A stretch of 25,857 bases of DNA from a virus, in IMG/VR virus record IMGVR_UViG_3300028110_000080, positions 1 through 25,857 of that record; one strand, 5' to 3'. The notes below the pieces were generated by a model. That model did no database searches, was not told the DNA's origin, and saw only the letters and a list, made by a program, of their open reading frames with translations. A program made the position numbers and the translations under genes. Positions 15,568 through 25,097 of the stretch are shown piece after piece. The first letter of the stretch is position 1. Every line of letters begins with the position of its first letter.

Positions 15568-16296
15568 ATGCCAATAAATGTAAACACAGTATATCAAAGA
15601 GTTTTAGGTATATTAAATAAAGAACAGCGAGGGTATGTAACCGCTCAGGAATTTAACTTGTTTGCTAATCAAGCACAGCAAGATTTATTTGAGCAATACT
15701 TTTATGATATAAATCAATTTGGAAGATTACACGGTAATGACACCGAGTATTCAGATATGCTAACCATACTTGATCAAAAAATAAGCCCTTTTAAAACATC
15801 CGCGTCATTAGCATATAACCAAACAACTCTTCACTTTGATCTTCCGGCTGATCTTTATAGGCTAGGAAGTATTGTATATACAAATGCTATCACAGATGGA
15901 TTCACAGCTACAACGGAGCTTGTAGAGGCTGAAAGAATTAATCAAAACGAATTATTATACATAAACTTATCTCCATTAACAAGGCCCGTTAATAGACGTC
16001 CTATATACGCTCAAAACACGCAGGGCGTTAAGGTATACGGCGACGCAGAGCTTACGTCAAGCGTTAGCTGTAATTATATTAGAACACCGGCCACTGTACA
16101 ATGGGCATATCAAATTGTTTTTGATGAACCCTTGTATGATGCCTCAAATTCAGTAAACTTTGAGCTTGAGCCTTCTGAAGAAACAGAATTAGTTATAAAA
16201 ATACTAGAGTTGTCAGGGCTATTGATTAAAGACTTTAACATGTATAACGCCATCAACCAGGAGGAAGTAGAAACTATCCAACAAGAAAAATCATAA
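15568..16296 (+). CDS. Head-tail connector / ring protein 1 type
   Basis: This 242-residue protein has a helical N-terminal part (TVYQRVLGILNKEQRGYVTA, QEFNLFANQAQQDLFEQYFY) and a beta-rich middle (SLAYNQTTLHFDLPADLYRL). It then has an RTPATVQWAYQIVFDEPLYD strand pair and a C-terminal helix (EETELVIKILELSGLLIKDF). This helix-beta-helix organisation fits adaptor or ring proteins that sit below the portal in T7- and crAss-like podoviruses. The next two genes are its likely partners in the collar stack. The start is 18 bases after the upstream hairpin, behind an A-rich leader (aataataaacaacaat). Fold assignment is by resemblance; the exact ring position cannot be read. Confidence 0.6.
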   Translation: MPINVNTVYQRVLGILNKEQRGYVTAQEFNLFANQAQQDLFEQYFYDINQFGRLHGNDTEYSDMLTILDQKISPFKTSASLAYNQTTLHFDLPADLYRLGSIVYTNAITDGFTATTELVEAERINQNELLYINLSPLTRPVNRRPIYAQNTQGVKVYGDAELTSSVSCNYIRTPATVQWAYQIVFDEPLYDASNSVNFELEPSEETELVIKILELSGLLIKDFNMYNAINQEEVETIQQEKS

Positions 16297-16299
16297 CAT

Positions 16300-17208
16300 A
16301 TGCCATTAATAAATATAAGTAACGAACAATATTACGAGGGGCCAGACGGCGTATGGAATAGCTTAGACGAAAATTATGGGGACTACCAATATATAACACT
16401 GAAGGACATAGTAAATAACTTTGTTGTAGCTTATGTTGGAGAAGATAAAATAATATCTAAAGTAAAAAGATCCGACATTGCATTCCATGCACAGCGCGGT
16501 ATTCAGGAGTTAAATTTTGATACCCTGCAATCTATTAAATCACAGGAGATAGAAGTTCCACCTACTTTGTATATGATTTTACCACAAGACTATGTTAACT
16601 ATGTAAAGCTAACTTGGCTTGACGAAAGCGGAGTTGAAAGAATAATTTATCCAACTTCTAAAACCAGCAACCCTTTACCTATTATACAGGATAGCAACTA
16701 CGAATACACATTTGACAATAACGGGGAAATTCTTTATGCACAGGAGTCCGAAACTTGGGAAAGATTCCAAAGCTCTAATGATGACATATTGGTAGACTCT
16801 AACAGTAGAGACGCAAGAGAACTTACTCGCTCTGATTTCGCTGGGGGGAGATATGGTTTAGATCCGCAGTATACTCAATCAAATGGAGTATTTTATATTG
16901 ACCAAATAAAAGGGCTAATACACTTCAGTTCTGATATGACAAATCGTATTGTAACTTTAAAATACATAAGTGATGGTTTAGGGTGCGAAGATGATATGGT
17001 TGTGCATAAGTTTGCTGAAGAGGCTATATATAAACATATTGCGCATGCTATTTTAGCGACTAGAGCAAATACTCAAGAATACCTTGTAATGAGGTTTAAA
17101 AAAGAAGCAAGAGCCGCTAAGCGAAATGCTAAATTAAGATTATCAAATATAAAATTAGAGGAAATTTCGCAAACCATGCGAGGTAAGTCTAAACAAATAA
17201 AACACTAA
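16300..17208 (+). CDS. Tail-adaptor / ring protein 2 type (P22 gp4- or T7 gp11-like role)
   Basis: This 302-residue protein opens with a conserved helical part (YITLKDIVNNFVVAYVGEDK, then KVKRSDIAFHAQRGIQELNF) that I recall as the hallmark of tail-adaptor proteins in crAss-like and related podoviruses. It continues with a beta-rich middle (GVFYIDQIKGLIHFSSDMTN, RIVTLKYISDGLGCEDDM). A helical, basic C-terminal end follows (KKEARAAKRNAKLRLSNIKL). The protein would stack between the ring protein encoded just upstream (3-base gap) and the nozzle gene just downstream (3-base gap), which fits obligate partners made in equal amounts. Basic C-terminal helices may touch DNA or the nozzle. Confidence 0.68.
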   Translation: MPLINISNEQYYEGPDGVWNSLDENYGDYQYITLKDIVNNFVVAYVGEDKIISKVKRSDIAFHAQRGIQELNFDTLQSIKSQEIEVPPTLYMILPQDYVNYVKLTWLDESGVERIIYPTSKTSNPLPIIQDSNYEYTFDNNGEILYAQESETWERFQSSNDDILVDSNSRDARELTRSDFAGGRYGLDPQYTQSNGVFYIDQIKGLIHFSSDMTNRIVTLKYISDGLGCEDDMVVHKFAEEAIYKHIAHAILATRANTQEYLVMRFKKEARAAKRNAKLRLSNIKLEEISQTMRGKSKQIKH

Positions 17209-17211
17209 TAT

Positions 17212-20200
17212 ATGCCAGAATTTATCCGTTCTTTCCAGACTGGGAAAATGAATAAAGATCTCGACGAGCGACTAGTGCCTCAGGGCCAATATCGCGATGC
17301 TTTAAACTTAGATTTAGCAAACTCAGAGGGGTCTAACGTAGGTACTTTACAAAATGTAAAAGGCAATGTTGAATTGCGCGGCAAAATATCAGACACTGAA
17401 AACGGATGGCAGGCTAACTATATAGAAGATTTAGATAATCCTGTTTGTATCGCGTCTATAAAAAACGATATAAACGAAAAAATATATTGGTTTATTGCGT
17501 CTGACAATGTTAGCGCTATCGCTGAATTAGACACCACAACAGGGTATATACATCCCATATTAGTCGACACAAATAACATATTAAATTTTTCTACAGATTA
17601 TTTAATTACAGGAGTTAACATAATTGATAAGTTTTTATTTTGGACAGACGATCAGACAGAACCAAAAAGAATTAATATTAACAAGTTTAAAGCTGGATCT
17701 TGTAATTTTAATACACATACGAAAATTCCTGAATGGAACCCAGGACAAGATAATTATACAGAGGTTAATTGTGGCTTTGGCGGAAGCGCGGAACCAAACT
17801 TTACAGAAGACGATATTACTGTAATTAAAAAATCCCCTTTAAAAGCGCCATTATTAGATGTTTCTGCATCTCCCTTCGGTAATAATATTAACGGCACAGG
17901 TATTACTCCAGTATACACTACAGCCGAAAGCCCAGCAGGCACAGGTACTGGAAATTTTACATTTATACCTAATACCTTAGAACCTGCTGTAACCCTTCCT
18001 TTAGACACATACGGAGCATATTTAGCTAATATAGAAGAAAGCCCTACATATTATGCAAATAGTAATATACCCAATTGGAACGGTTTAATTACTTTTGATG
18101 TTGCGCCTATATACGACCAATTTGCAAACAACGGAGGACCTGTTTGGCAAAATGACGATATATTATTATTAAACGGTAAATTTACCTCACAATTTAATGA
18201 AACATTTGAATATCAACTTAGAGTACAAATTGATTCTTTAAATAATAGTATAGTAACGGCTAAAATATTAGGTATTTCATCTGATTTATATAAACCTACA
18301 GATGAAAATGGCGATGTAATATTAATACAATGGGAGGTATTGCTTGAAGAAAAGGAGCCTATGTTTGAATATATTTTCCCAAGATTTGCATATCGTTGGA
18401 AATATATTGATAATGAATATTCTTGTTTTTCTCCATTTTCAGAAGTAGCTTTTGTTGGCAATGATTTTAAATACTTGTCTTCAGACGGGTATAATGTCGG
18501 GATGACTAACAATATTAGAAAACTTATTATAAATTCTTTAGAATTAGGAACAGAGGAAGTAGATGAGATAGAAATATTATATAAGGAATCTCATAATACA
18601 ACGGTTTATTCTGTTGATTCTATTAAGAAAAAAGATTTTTTACCCTATAACGCTGGCGCTGGAAGTGTGCCTACATCTTTTGAAATAAAGTCCGAGATAA
18701 TTGGAGCGGTTGTACAGTCTAATCAAATATTAAGACCTTGGGATAATGTTCCACGTAAAGCTAAATCACAAGAGATTGTTGGAAATAGAATAATATATGG
18801 TAATTATTTACAAAATTATAATATAGAATATCCTATTGATTTAACAGTAAGTTATTTGCCGAAAGTTCACCCCGCAAATTTAACGATCAATCAAGAAACC
18901 GTTCCAAATCCTTTTGAAAGACAACCTTTCTCAAGTTTAAAATCAATAAGAACTTATCAAGCGGGAATAGTATTTAAAGACAAATATGGGAGAGAAACCC
19001 CGGTGCAAACAACAAAAACAGCTTCTATAAATATACCTATATTAAATTCTGTTAGCACAAACGTTCTTCAAATAACCCCGTCTGGACCCTCTCCAAGCTG
19101 GGCAACTCATTTTAAATTTTTTATAAAAGAAACCTCTAATCAGTATTATAATTTAGCCTTAGATAGGTTTTATTTCGCAGAAGATGGCAATGTATGGCTA
19201 TCATTTCCTTCGTCAGAAAGAAATAAACTTGATGAGGAGACCTATCTAATTCTTAAAAAGCAGCATGATAACAACGTTGCGGTAGATAATTTAAATAGAT
19301 ATAAGGTATTAGCTATAGAAAACGAGGCGCCAGATTTTATAAAAACTTTTGAGTCAACCATAGCTAGAGCAACAGTTGAAATTACAAGCGGATTTGAGCA
19401 AGATTTTATTACACTAATATTTAATTGCGGAACAACAAATACTTTATTTAAAGAAGGATTTAAATCTACTAGAAAATTACAAATAGTAGCAGGGGCTAAT
19501 GTCACTGATAAATACGATATAAAATCAGGAGGACCAACAGGAGTAGGTGACCAATATACCATTACACTAGAAAGGCCTTTAGGGTTTGATGCAGCTTGGT
19601 TGTCTTCATACAATCCTGGAGATAATATCGACATTTCTATACTAGAAAATGTTGTAGAAAATAAACAAGAATTTGAGGGTAGATTTTTTGCTAAAATAAA
19701 TAGAGACTTTGCTTTTGATACAAATATTGTTGCGTCTTTTGAGGCATTGCAACCACGATATGCGATTAGAGCTGAGCATAATGTTGTAAATTCAATTACA
19801 GGTATTAGCCCAGGTAACGGTGGTATAAAAATGGGCTGGCTAGATAGTAGAGGCTATGGGCATACAACGCCTTTTTTGCCTAAAAGACCTTCAAATGGGT
19901 CCAATAAGTTTACATTAAATTTCGCAGGCTGGCCTTATGGTGGTGGTACTAATGTATCTTTACATGATTTTGACATCGATCATTATATACACTCAGCAAC
20001 GATTGGTCCTTTTGAGTATAATCATATTAGGGGTACCGGAGTTTTATTAAGATTTATCTCTAGCACCGGAGAGGTAAGTGATAATGTTTACAAAATTATT
20101 GCATACGAAAGAAAGAAAAGCTACAGGGGTTATACAGATATTGTTGGTGACCCCAGACAAGTCCATACTAATATGCGTAAAACCTCATATTATACAATGG

Positions 20201-22563
20201 ATCAAAACTACAATGAAACTTTTTTACCTACAGGTATTCAAGTTGTAGAGGAAATAATAGAAGACGATAATAAGCTTTTAACATCAAACAATCCAGCTAT
20301 TTTTGAAACTGAACCAAAAGAGGCTATTGATTTAGATTTATATTACGAAGCTTCTGATGCAATACCTATAGCGAATTATAACAGCACACATGAGCTAAAT
20401 AGCTATTATAATTGTTATTCTTATGGGCAGGGCGTGGAATCTAATAGAATAAGAGACGATTATAATGCTTTTACAATAGATAAGGGCCCTAAGGTTTCTG
20501 CTCCACTTGACGAGCCATACGCTCAAGAAAGAAGGGGGAATGGTTTAATATTTTCTCAAATATTTAACTCTACAAGCGGTATAAATAGGCTCAACCAATT
20601 TATACAAGCAGAACCTATAACAAAAGATTTAAATCCAACATATGGTACAATTCAAAAACTACATACCAGACAAACAGATTTATTAGCTTTATGTGAGGAC
20701 AAAATAGTAAAAATATTAGCGAATAAAGATGCTTTATTTAATGCAGATGGCAATGTTAATTTAACCGGTAATAATGCTGTTTTAGGCCAAGCTATGGTTC
20801 CTGCTACTTTTGGTGAGTTTGGAATAAGCAAAAACCCTGAAAGCTTTGCGGCGGATAATTATAGAATATATTTCACAGACAAAAACCGTGGAGCTGTTTT
20901 ACGATTATCAATGGACGGAGTAACGGATATAGCTGGAAAGGGTATGTCTGACTTTTTCGCTGATAATTTAAAAGTATCAAATAAGCTTATAGGCAGCTTT
21001 GATAAAGAAAAAGACTTATATAACATAACTTTCGACCGGTTGTCTCAGGATTGGAATAATATTCTTAGCCCTAGTCAACAATATCAATTAACACCGGAAT
21101 GTGACATAAATGCTTTTACTAAATGCAACGAAACTACAGTTTCTTTTAAAGAAATGGTTGACGGCTGGACTTCGAGAAAGTCATTTATACCGGAAAGTGG
21201 TATAAGTTTAAACAATATCTATTACACTTTTAAAGATGGCCGAATATATGAGCACGGGCTAAACATACTATATAACAACTTTTATAGGCAACAATATGAC
21301 AGCTCCTTCAATGTTCTAATGAACGATGGGCCTCAATCTGTAAAAGGGTTTAGCACTGTAAATTACACAGGAACAAGATCAAGAAGATTTGAGTATCTGC
21401 ATGATTCCGAATGGTATTCAATAGCTGAAATAAACGCTATACCTGCAATACCTACTTCAATACAACAAAAGCAACCAGGTTGGTATGTAAACTTTGTTAA
21501 AACTGACCTCGAAGGAGGAGAAGTTAAAGAATTTGAAAAGAAAGAGGGTAAATATTTTAATTACATAAAAGGGTTGGAGATATTTAATGACTGCGACGAC
21601 ACACCTGATGGAATTGGTAACCCTGATATCATAGATAGCGACCCACAGGATTACATATTAACTGTTACAATTGATGAAGGCTGTAGCGGAAGCGGAGGAG
21701 CTGTGCCTGATGTAATACAATCTTTTGTAAATATATGGAATTGTGTTAAACCGACTATAGAGTTAAACATTGAAAATGAAACTATTGCTCAAGATATTAA
21801 GTGTTTAATCGAAGAGTTCTACGATCCTCTTTTTCAAAATTATACTTTGGTTTCAAATAATGCAACTGCATTTTCTTATTTATCTAGTCAGGGGCTGCAA
21901 GTTGGCACGCAAATGTATAATAGCTTAACTAACGAACCTATCACCACGCCTGGCGCATATTTATTCGTTGGTGCTGGGCAACAAATGTCTGATTTAACAG
22001 TGAATCACGCTGGGCTAGACGCTAATAATGCAACAGTTGCACCTTCTACTTATTACGTAATGATATTAGATAGTAGCGGCCAAATAGCATCGTGGACACA
22101 ATATAATACATTAGCGGCCTGTGAAGACGACTGTATGCCTGATACTGAAATTAATTTTTATTGGTTTAGATCTCCTGATTCTAGTGATATATATAGTGGC
22201 GTAAACTGGTCAGGATATACTAACTTTGGTAACACTAGATATGTTATTGAAGAGAACTTTACTGATTATCCAAATGGAGGCCCTGTAGGCAATGTTAATG
22301 TAGAATGGAGATATAATTTATCTGACGGGGTTGACGTTGGTACTAAAATATGGAACTACGGGCAGCACGTAAGTAACCCATGTGAATTTGTGCCTTTTGA
22401 TGCAATGTATTTGTGGGTAGGATCTTCTACTGTTGATCCTAACCTTGCCCTAGATCCAAATGACCCTACTCCAATACCAAATGAATACCGATTAATAAAA
22501 ATAACAAATGGAATAATAACCTCCTGGATGAGATATAACGCAATAACTCCAGTAGCACCTTAA
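17212..22563 (+). CDS. Tail nozzle / stabilisation protein (1783 residues)
   Basis: The N-terminus carries GKMNKDLDERLVPQGQYRDA followed by LNL, the signature I remember for the tail nozzle or 'stabilization protein' of crAss-like phages, related in role to P22 gp10 and T7 gp12. Repeated beta segments follow (KIYWFIASDNVSAIAELDTT; DYLITGVNIIDKFLFWTDDQ), consistent with a propeller-like barrel near residues 50-150. The long remainder is mostly beta with inserted domains. Near residue 1130 a second block begins (LHTRQTDLLALCEDKIVKIL; RIYFTDKNRGAVLRLSMDGV). The C-terminal 250 residues hold two diverged copies of one module (see repeat entry). The protein forms the tail end that contacts the cell and is a multidomain, surface-exposed assembly. 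It is the largest gene in the window. Confidence 0.82.
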   Translation: MPEFIRSFQTGKMNKDLDERLVPQGQYRDALNLDLANSEGSNVGTLQNVKGNVELRGKISDTENGWQANYIEDLDNPVCIASIKNDINEKIYWFIASDNVSAIAELDTTTGYIHPILVDTNNILNFSTDYLITGVNIIDKFLFWTDDQTEPKRININKFKAGSCNFNTHTKIPEWNPGQDNYTEVNCGFGGSAEPNFTEDDITVIKKSPLKAPLLDVSASPFGNNINGTGITPVYTTAESPAGTGTGNFTFIPNTLEPAVTLPLDTYGAYLANIEESPTYYANSNIPNWNGLITFDVAPIYDQFANNGGPVWQNDDILLLNGKFTSQFNETFEYQLRVQIDSLNNSIVTAKILGISSDLYKPTDENGDVILIQWEVLLEEKEPMFEYIFPRFAYRWKYIDNEYSCFSPFSEVAFVGNDFKYLSSDGYNVGMTNNIRKLIINSLELGTEEVDEIEILYKESHNTTVYSVDSIKKKDFLPYNAGAGSVPTSFEIKSEIIGAVVQSNQILRPWDNVPRKAKSQEIVGNRIIYGNYLQNYNIEYPIDLTVSYLPKVHPANLTINQETVPNPFERQPFSSLKSIRTYQAGIVFKDKYGRETPVQTTKTASINIPILNSVSTNVLQITPSGPSPSWATHFKFFIKETSNQYYNLALDRFYFAEDGNVWLSFPSSERNKLDEETYLILKKQHDNNVAVDNLNRYKVLAIENEAPDFIKTFESTIARATVEITSGFEQDFITLIFNCGTTNTLFKEGFKSTRKLQIVAGANVTDKYDIKSGGPTGVGDQYTITLERPLGFDAAWLSSYNPGDNIDISILENVVENKQEFEGRFFAKINRDFAFDTNIVASFEALQPRYAIRAEHNVVNSITGISPGNGGIKMGWLDSRGYGHTTPFLPKRPSNGSNKFTLNFAGWPYGGGTNVSLHDFDIDHYIHSATIGPFEYNHIRGTGVLLRFISSTGEVSDNVYKIIAYERKKSYRGYTDIVGDPRQVHTNMRKTSYYTMDQNYNETFLPTGIQVVEEIIEDDNKLLTSNNPAIFETEPKEAIDLDLYYEASDAIPIANYNSTHELNSYYNCYSYGQGVESNRIRDDYNAFTIDKGPKVSAPLDEPYAQERRGNGLIFSQIFNSTSGINRLNQFIQAEPITKDLNPTYGTIQKLHTRQTDLLALCEDKIVKILANKDALFNADGNVNLTGNNAVLGQAMVPATFGEFGISKNPESFAADNYRIYFTDKNRGAVLRLSMDGVTDIAGKGMSDFFADNLKVSNKLIGSFDKEKDLYNITFDRLSQDWNNILSPSQQYQLTPECDINAFTKCNETTVSFKEMVDGWTSRKSFIPESGISLNNIYYTFKDGRIYEHGLNILYNNFYRQQYDSSFNVLMNDGPQSVKGFSTVNYTGTRSRRFEYLHDSEWYSIAEINAIPAIPTSIQQKQPGWYVNFVKTDLEGGEVKEFEKKEGKYFNYIKGLEIFNDCDDTPDGIGNPDIIDSDPQDYILTVTIDEGCSGSGGAVPDVIQSFVNIWNCVKPTIELNIENETIAQDIKCLIEEFYDPLFQNYTLVSNNATAFSYLSSQGLQVGTQMYNSLTNEPITTPGAYLFVGAGQQMSDLTVNHAGLDANNATVAPSTYYVMILDSSGQIASWTQYNTLAACEDDCMPDTEINFYWFRSPDSSDIYSGVNWSGYTNFGNTRYVIEENFTDYPNGGPVGNVNVEWRYNLSDGVDVGTKIWNYGQHVSNPCEFVPFDAMYLWVGSSTVDPNLALDPNDPTPIPNEYRLIKITNGIITSWMRYNAITPVAP
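21840..22560 (+). repeat. Two diverged tandem copies of a ~90-residue module at the nozzle C-terminus
   Basis: In copy 1, LQVGTQMYN (around residue 1564), GAYLFVG and GQIASWTQYNTL fall in order. In copy 2, VDVGTKIWN (around residue 1709), AMYLWVG and GIITSWMRYNAI fall in the same order. The distance from the first motif to the last is about 58-59 residues in both. The DNA is diverged, so the duplication is old. I align these by eye. Confidence 0.6.
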
Positions 22564-22572
22564 TATAATAAT

Positions 22573-24123
22573 ATGCCGGAAATAAATAACTATAGTTTTT
22601 CAAACGCTGTGTTTAATATACAAGAGGGTACTGTAATAAACGATCAAGTTACAAGCGCTATAATAACAATATCCCCATTGTCTGGGCATACTGTTACAGC
22701 ATCTGACTTTAGTTTAGACCCTTCGTTTTCTAATGCATATGTACAAAGTGTAACGTTTACGCAAAGCGGAACTAATGTTATATGTACAACTACTTTTTTA
22801 CCTACTGTAACTATGCCATCCGCTAACGTTACAATACCTTTGTGTATTGTGGGCCAAGGTGTTGTTAACGAAATAACAATAGGGGGAACAGTTACAGCAG
22901 TTGTAGGGGCTGATGTTACAGGAGATAGTAGCGAGACAGATACTACTTATTCTAACAGTGGTAATGTAGGGAATAATGAATTGCTTTTTACAAGAACATA
23001 TAACGCCGCAACAGGTTTTGCGTGGGCTAATAATGGGCTACCTTCAATAAATGTAACGCAAGGAAATCAATCCAACTATAATATAATCCAAACTCCAATT
23101 TTTGATTCGCAAAATAGATTAACAAATATAACTTACGATGTTAATTACATATATCCCTCCGCTGATATTTCAGGAGATCATATTGATATAGTAGTACCTA
23201 AAACAAATTTAATTTATAATCCTTTGCCAAAAATAACAGGATATACCTTTAATACTTCCGTATTGGGCAATGATGCTGAAATTAGATCTTTAGTGGTTTT
23301 AGGAACTCCCTCAACAACTTTCAGCGCTACATTAAATGACGGTACAACAACAACAACAATTATAAACAATCAGCCTCTTGATGCAAACGGAAGATTTGAG
23401 CAAGATGTATCATTCCCGGCGTTAACAAAAGGGCAACCCAATAGACTGTATACTATAGAGCTAACAGGGTCAAATGTTGCTAATATACCATTGCCTAACC
23501 CTTTTACCGTTAGTCAATTAAATGAAGTTCAAATTATAGTAGGTAAAGTAAATAATGTTCCTACCCCTGTTTCTGGTTGGCCGTCGACCGATCCGCGCAC
23601 AGAAATAGCGGCTTTGACTCAAAATCCTTTTACAAATTTAACGCAGTCTTCTGGCATATGGTTAATAAAATTAGATTATAATCTTTCACCTTATACCGGC
23701 ACAGGCACGTTCACCGTTATAAAACAAATAGAAACTTCGGATTTTACAAACACAGATGAAATTATAACTGCCGCTAATGGGAACCAAACAAATGTAACCT
23801 CACTTACTTTAGATAGTACAGCGGGGATAGTTGTGGGTGACAAGATTGCATTATTGGATGAATTGGCACCGTATGAATCTACAGTTTCTGGTGTTAATAC
23901 GTCTACAGCATTAACAATTTCACCAGCTATAACTGTTTTAGATAATCAACAAATAAATTTTTATAGAGATAATGGTAACAAAATAGAAGTTTTTAATAGT
24001 AATGTAACTTTAGTAAATAGCTCCACTGTTAATTTAAAATGTGATATTGCAATTGTAAATGTAGGGGATGCAGGTATAACATTTGATTTAGATTTAAGTA
24101 ACATAATTTCATATACGCCATAA
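22573..24123 (+). CDS. Beta-rich Ig-like structural protein
   Basis: This 516-residue protein is almost wholly beta with very few lysines or long helices, as expected of tandem Ig-like domains. Sections such as AIITISPLSGHTVTASDFSL, VQSVTFTQSGTNVICTTTFL and KITGYTFNTSVLGNDAEIRS show alternating-strand spacing. The last 120 residues (SLTLDSTAGIVVGDKIALLD, then TALTISPAITVLDNQQINFY) look like a small beta-barrel repeated in the next gene. There are no signal peptide, catalytic or membrane features. It follows the nozzle gene by nine bases and overlaps the next by one base. It is most likely a nozzle-associated appendage or adhesion protein on the particle surface. That is inference, as I do not recognise the full protein. 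Confidence 0.55.
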   Translation: MPEINNYSFSNAVFNIQEGTVINDQVTSAIITISPLSGHTVTASDFSLDPSFSNAYVQSVTFTQSGTNVICTTTFLPTVTMPSANVTIPLCIVGQGVVNEITIGGTVTAVVGADVTGDSSETDTTYSNSGNVGNNELLFTRTYNAATGFAWANNGLPSINVTQGNQSNYNIIQTPIFDSQNRLTNITYDVNYIYPSADISGDHIDIVVPKTNLIYNPLPKITGYTFNTSVLGNDAEIRSLVVLGTPSTTFSATLNDGTTTTTIINNQPLDANGRFEQDVSFPALTKGQPNRLYTIELTGSNVANIPLPNPFTVSQLNEVQIIVGKVNNVPTPVSGWPSTDPRTEIAALTQNPFTNLTQSSGIWLIKLDYNLSPYTGTGTFTVIKQIETSDFTNTDEIITAANGNQTNVTSLTLDSTAGIVVGDKIALLDELAPYESTVSGVNTSTALTISPAITVLDNQQINFYRDNGNKIEVFNSNVTLVNSSTVNLKCDIAIVNVGDAGITFDLDLSNIISYTP

Positions 24124-24446
24124 TGCCAGATATAACACTAACATTTTCAAATCCGCTTCCTGTCAATATTCAAACAGGAGATATAGCTTGGTACGTCGAT
24201 ATTTCTGAAGGAACAGAAATACAGATGGGCCCTATAACATCAATTAATGGAACAACAATAATTATAGACGCGGCTGCTGGGGTAGCACCTCCTGTGGCAC
24301 AAGACTTTGTGTTTTATGTGAAAGATCCCATTGGGCACGTGGGCCAACTAAAGGGCTATTACGCGGAAATTCAATTTAGAAATAATACAACAAAATATGC
24401 AGAGCTGTTTTCTGTGGGTACTGAAATATTTGAAAGCAGTAAATAA
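24123..24446 (+). CDS. Small tail structural protein
   Basis: This 107-residue protein resembles in layout the C-terminal domain of the preceding gene: a GD-containing strand (NIQTGDIAWYVDIS), a central TSINGTTIIIDAAAGV section and a VFYVKD turn. It then has an extra end, GQLKGYYAEIQFRNN and AELFSVGTEIFESSK, that I remember as a conserved ending in marine phage structural proteins. Its ATG overlaps the previous stop (TAATG), implying coupled translation. It probably joins a tail or fibre complex. There are no enzyme motifs. The family is uncharacterised to my knowledge. Confidence 0.6.
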   Translation: MPDITLTFSNPLPVNIQTGDIAWYVDISEGTEIQMGPITSINGTTIIIDAAAGVAPPVAQDFVFYVKDPIGHVGQLKGYYAEIQFRNNTTKYAELFSVGTEIFESSK

Positions 24447-24479
24447 TGTGTAATAATATAATAATAAAATAATAAAGAT

Positions 24480-25082
24480 ATGATACCAATGGGAGCAGTT
24501 ATGTCTGGAGTCCAAGGCTTAATGGGAATAGCCGGAGGGATTATAGGCAGTGGCAAAAGGAAAAGAGAGCAAAGAAGAGCTCAGCAAGAATTTCAAAGAA
24601 GAAAAGCGCAGTTTGAAAATTTAGACACATCTAATGTATATGCAGGACTCGAAAACGTTTACGAAGACTTAACAGTGAATCAGCAACAAGCTGAATTTGC
24701 TAATAGAGCACAACAACAATCATTGGCTAACACTATGTCTGGAATGCAAGGTGCCGCAGGTGGATCAGGTATTGCTGCCTTAGCACAGGCTATGGCAAAC
24801 CAATCTTCGATGAACGCAGAAAGAGCTAGCGTAAGTATTGGTCAACAAGAAAGACAAAACCAAATGGCTCAAATGCAGCAAGAATCTAATCTACAAAGAA
24901 TGGAGGCCGCTGGCGAATTAAAATCAAGAGAAGCAGAGCTTAATAAAGTTTCTACTTTAATGGGTATGTCAGGGCAAAGAGTTCAAGCCGCTAATGAAGC
25001 AAGAAACGCCGCAACTCAAGGAATACTAGGAGGCGTTGGCAACTTAGCCGGTGGGTTTGCTACTTCGGGCATTATGGGATAA
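24480..25082 (+). CDS. Internal virion / DNA-ejection-like protein
   Basis: This 200-residue protein has a short N-terminal hydrophobic, glycine-rich segment (GVQGLMGIAGGIIGSGKRKR, residues about 10-29) directly followed by a basic helix. A long Q/A/R/M-rich helical region follows, and there is a second glycine-rich hydrophobic end (GILGGVGNLAGGFATSGIMG). Glycine-flanked helical proteins of this size after the tail genes are typical of podovirus internal proteins (T7 gp14-type role) that are ejected into the host envelope ahead of DNA. A membrane-insertion role is plausible from the two glycine-rich ends. The start has an AT-only leader. In-frame ATGs at 24489 and 24501 are alternative starts. 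The following partial gene is a likely partner. Confidence 0.6.
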   Translation: MIPMGAVMSGVQGLMGIAGGIIGSGKRKREQRRAQQEFQRRKAQFENLDTSNVYAGLENVYEDLTVNQQQAEFANRAQQQSLANTMSGMQGAAGGSGIAALAQAMANQSSMNAERASVSIGQQERQNQMAQMQQESNLQRMEAAGELKSREAELNKVSTLMGMSGQRVQAANEARNAATQGILGGVGNLAGGFATSGIMG

Positions 25083-25097
25083 TACAATATTTTTAAA

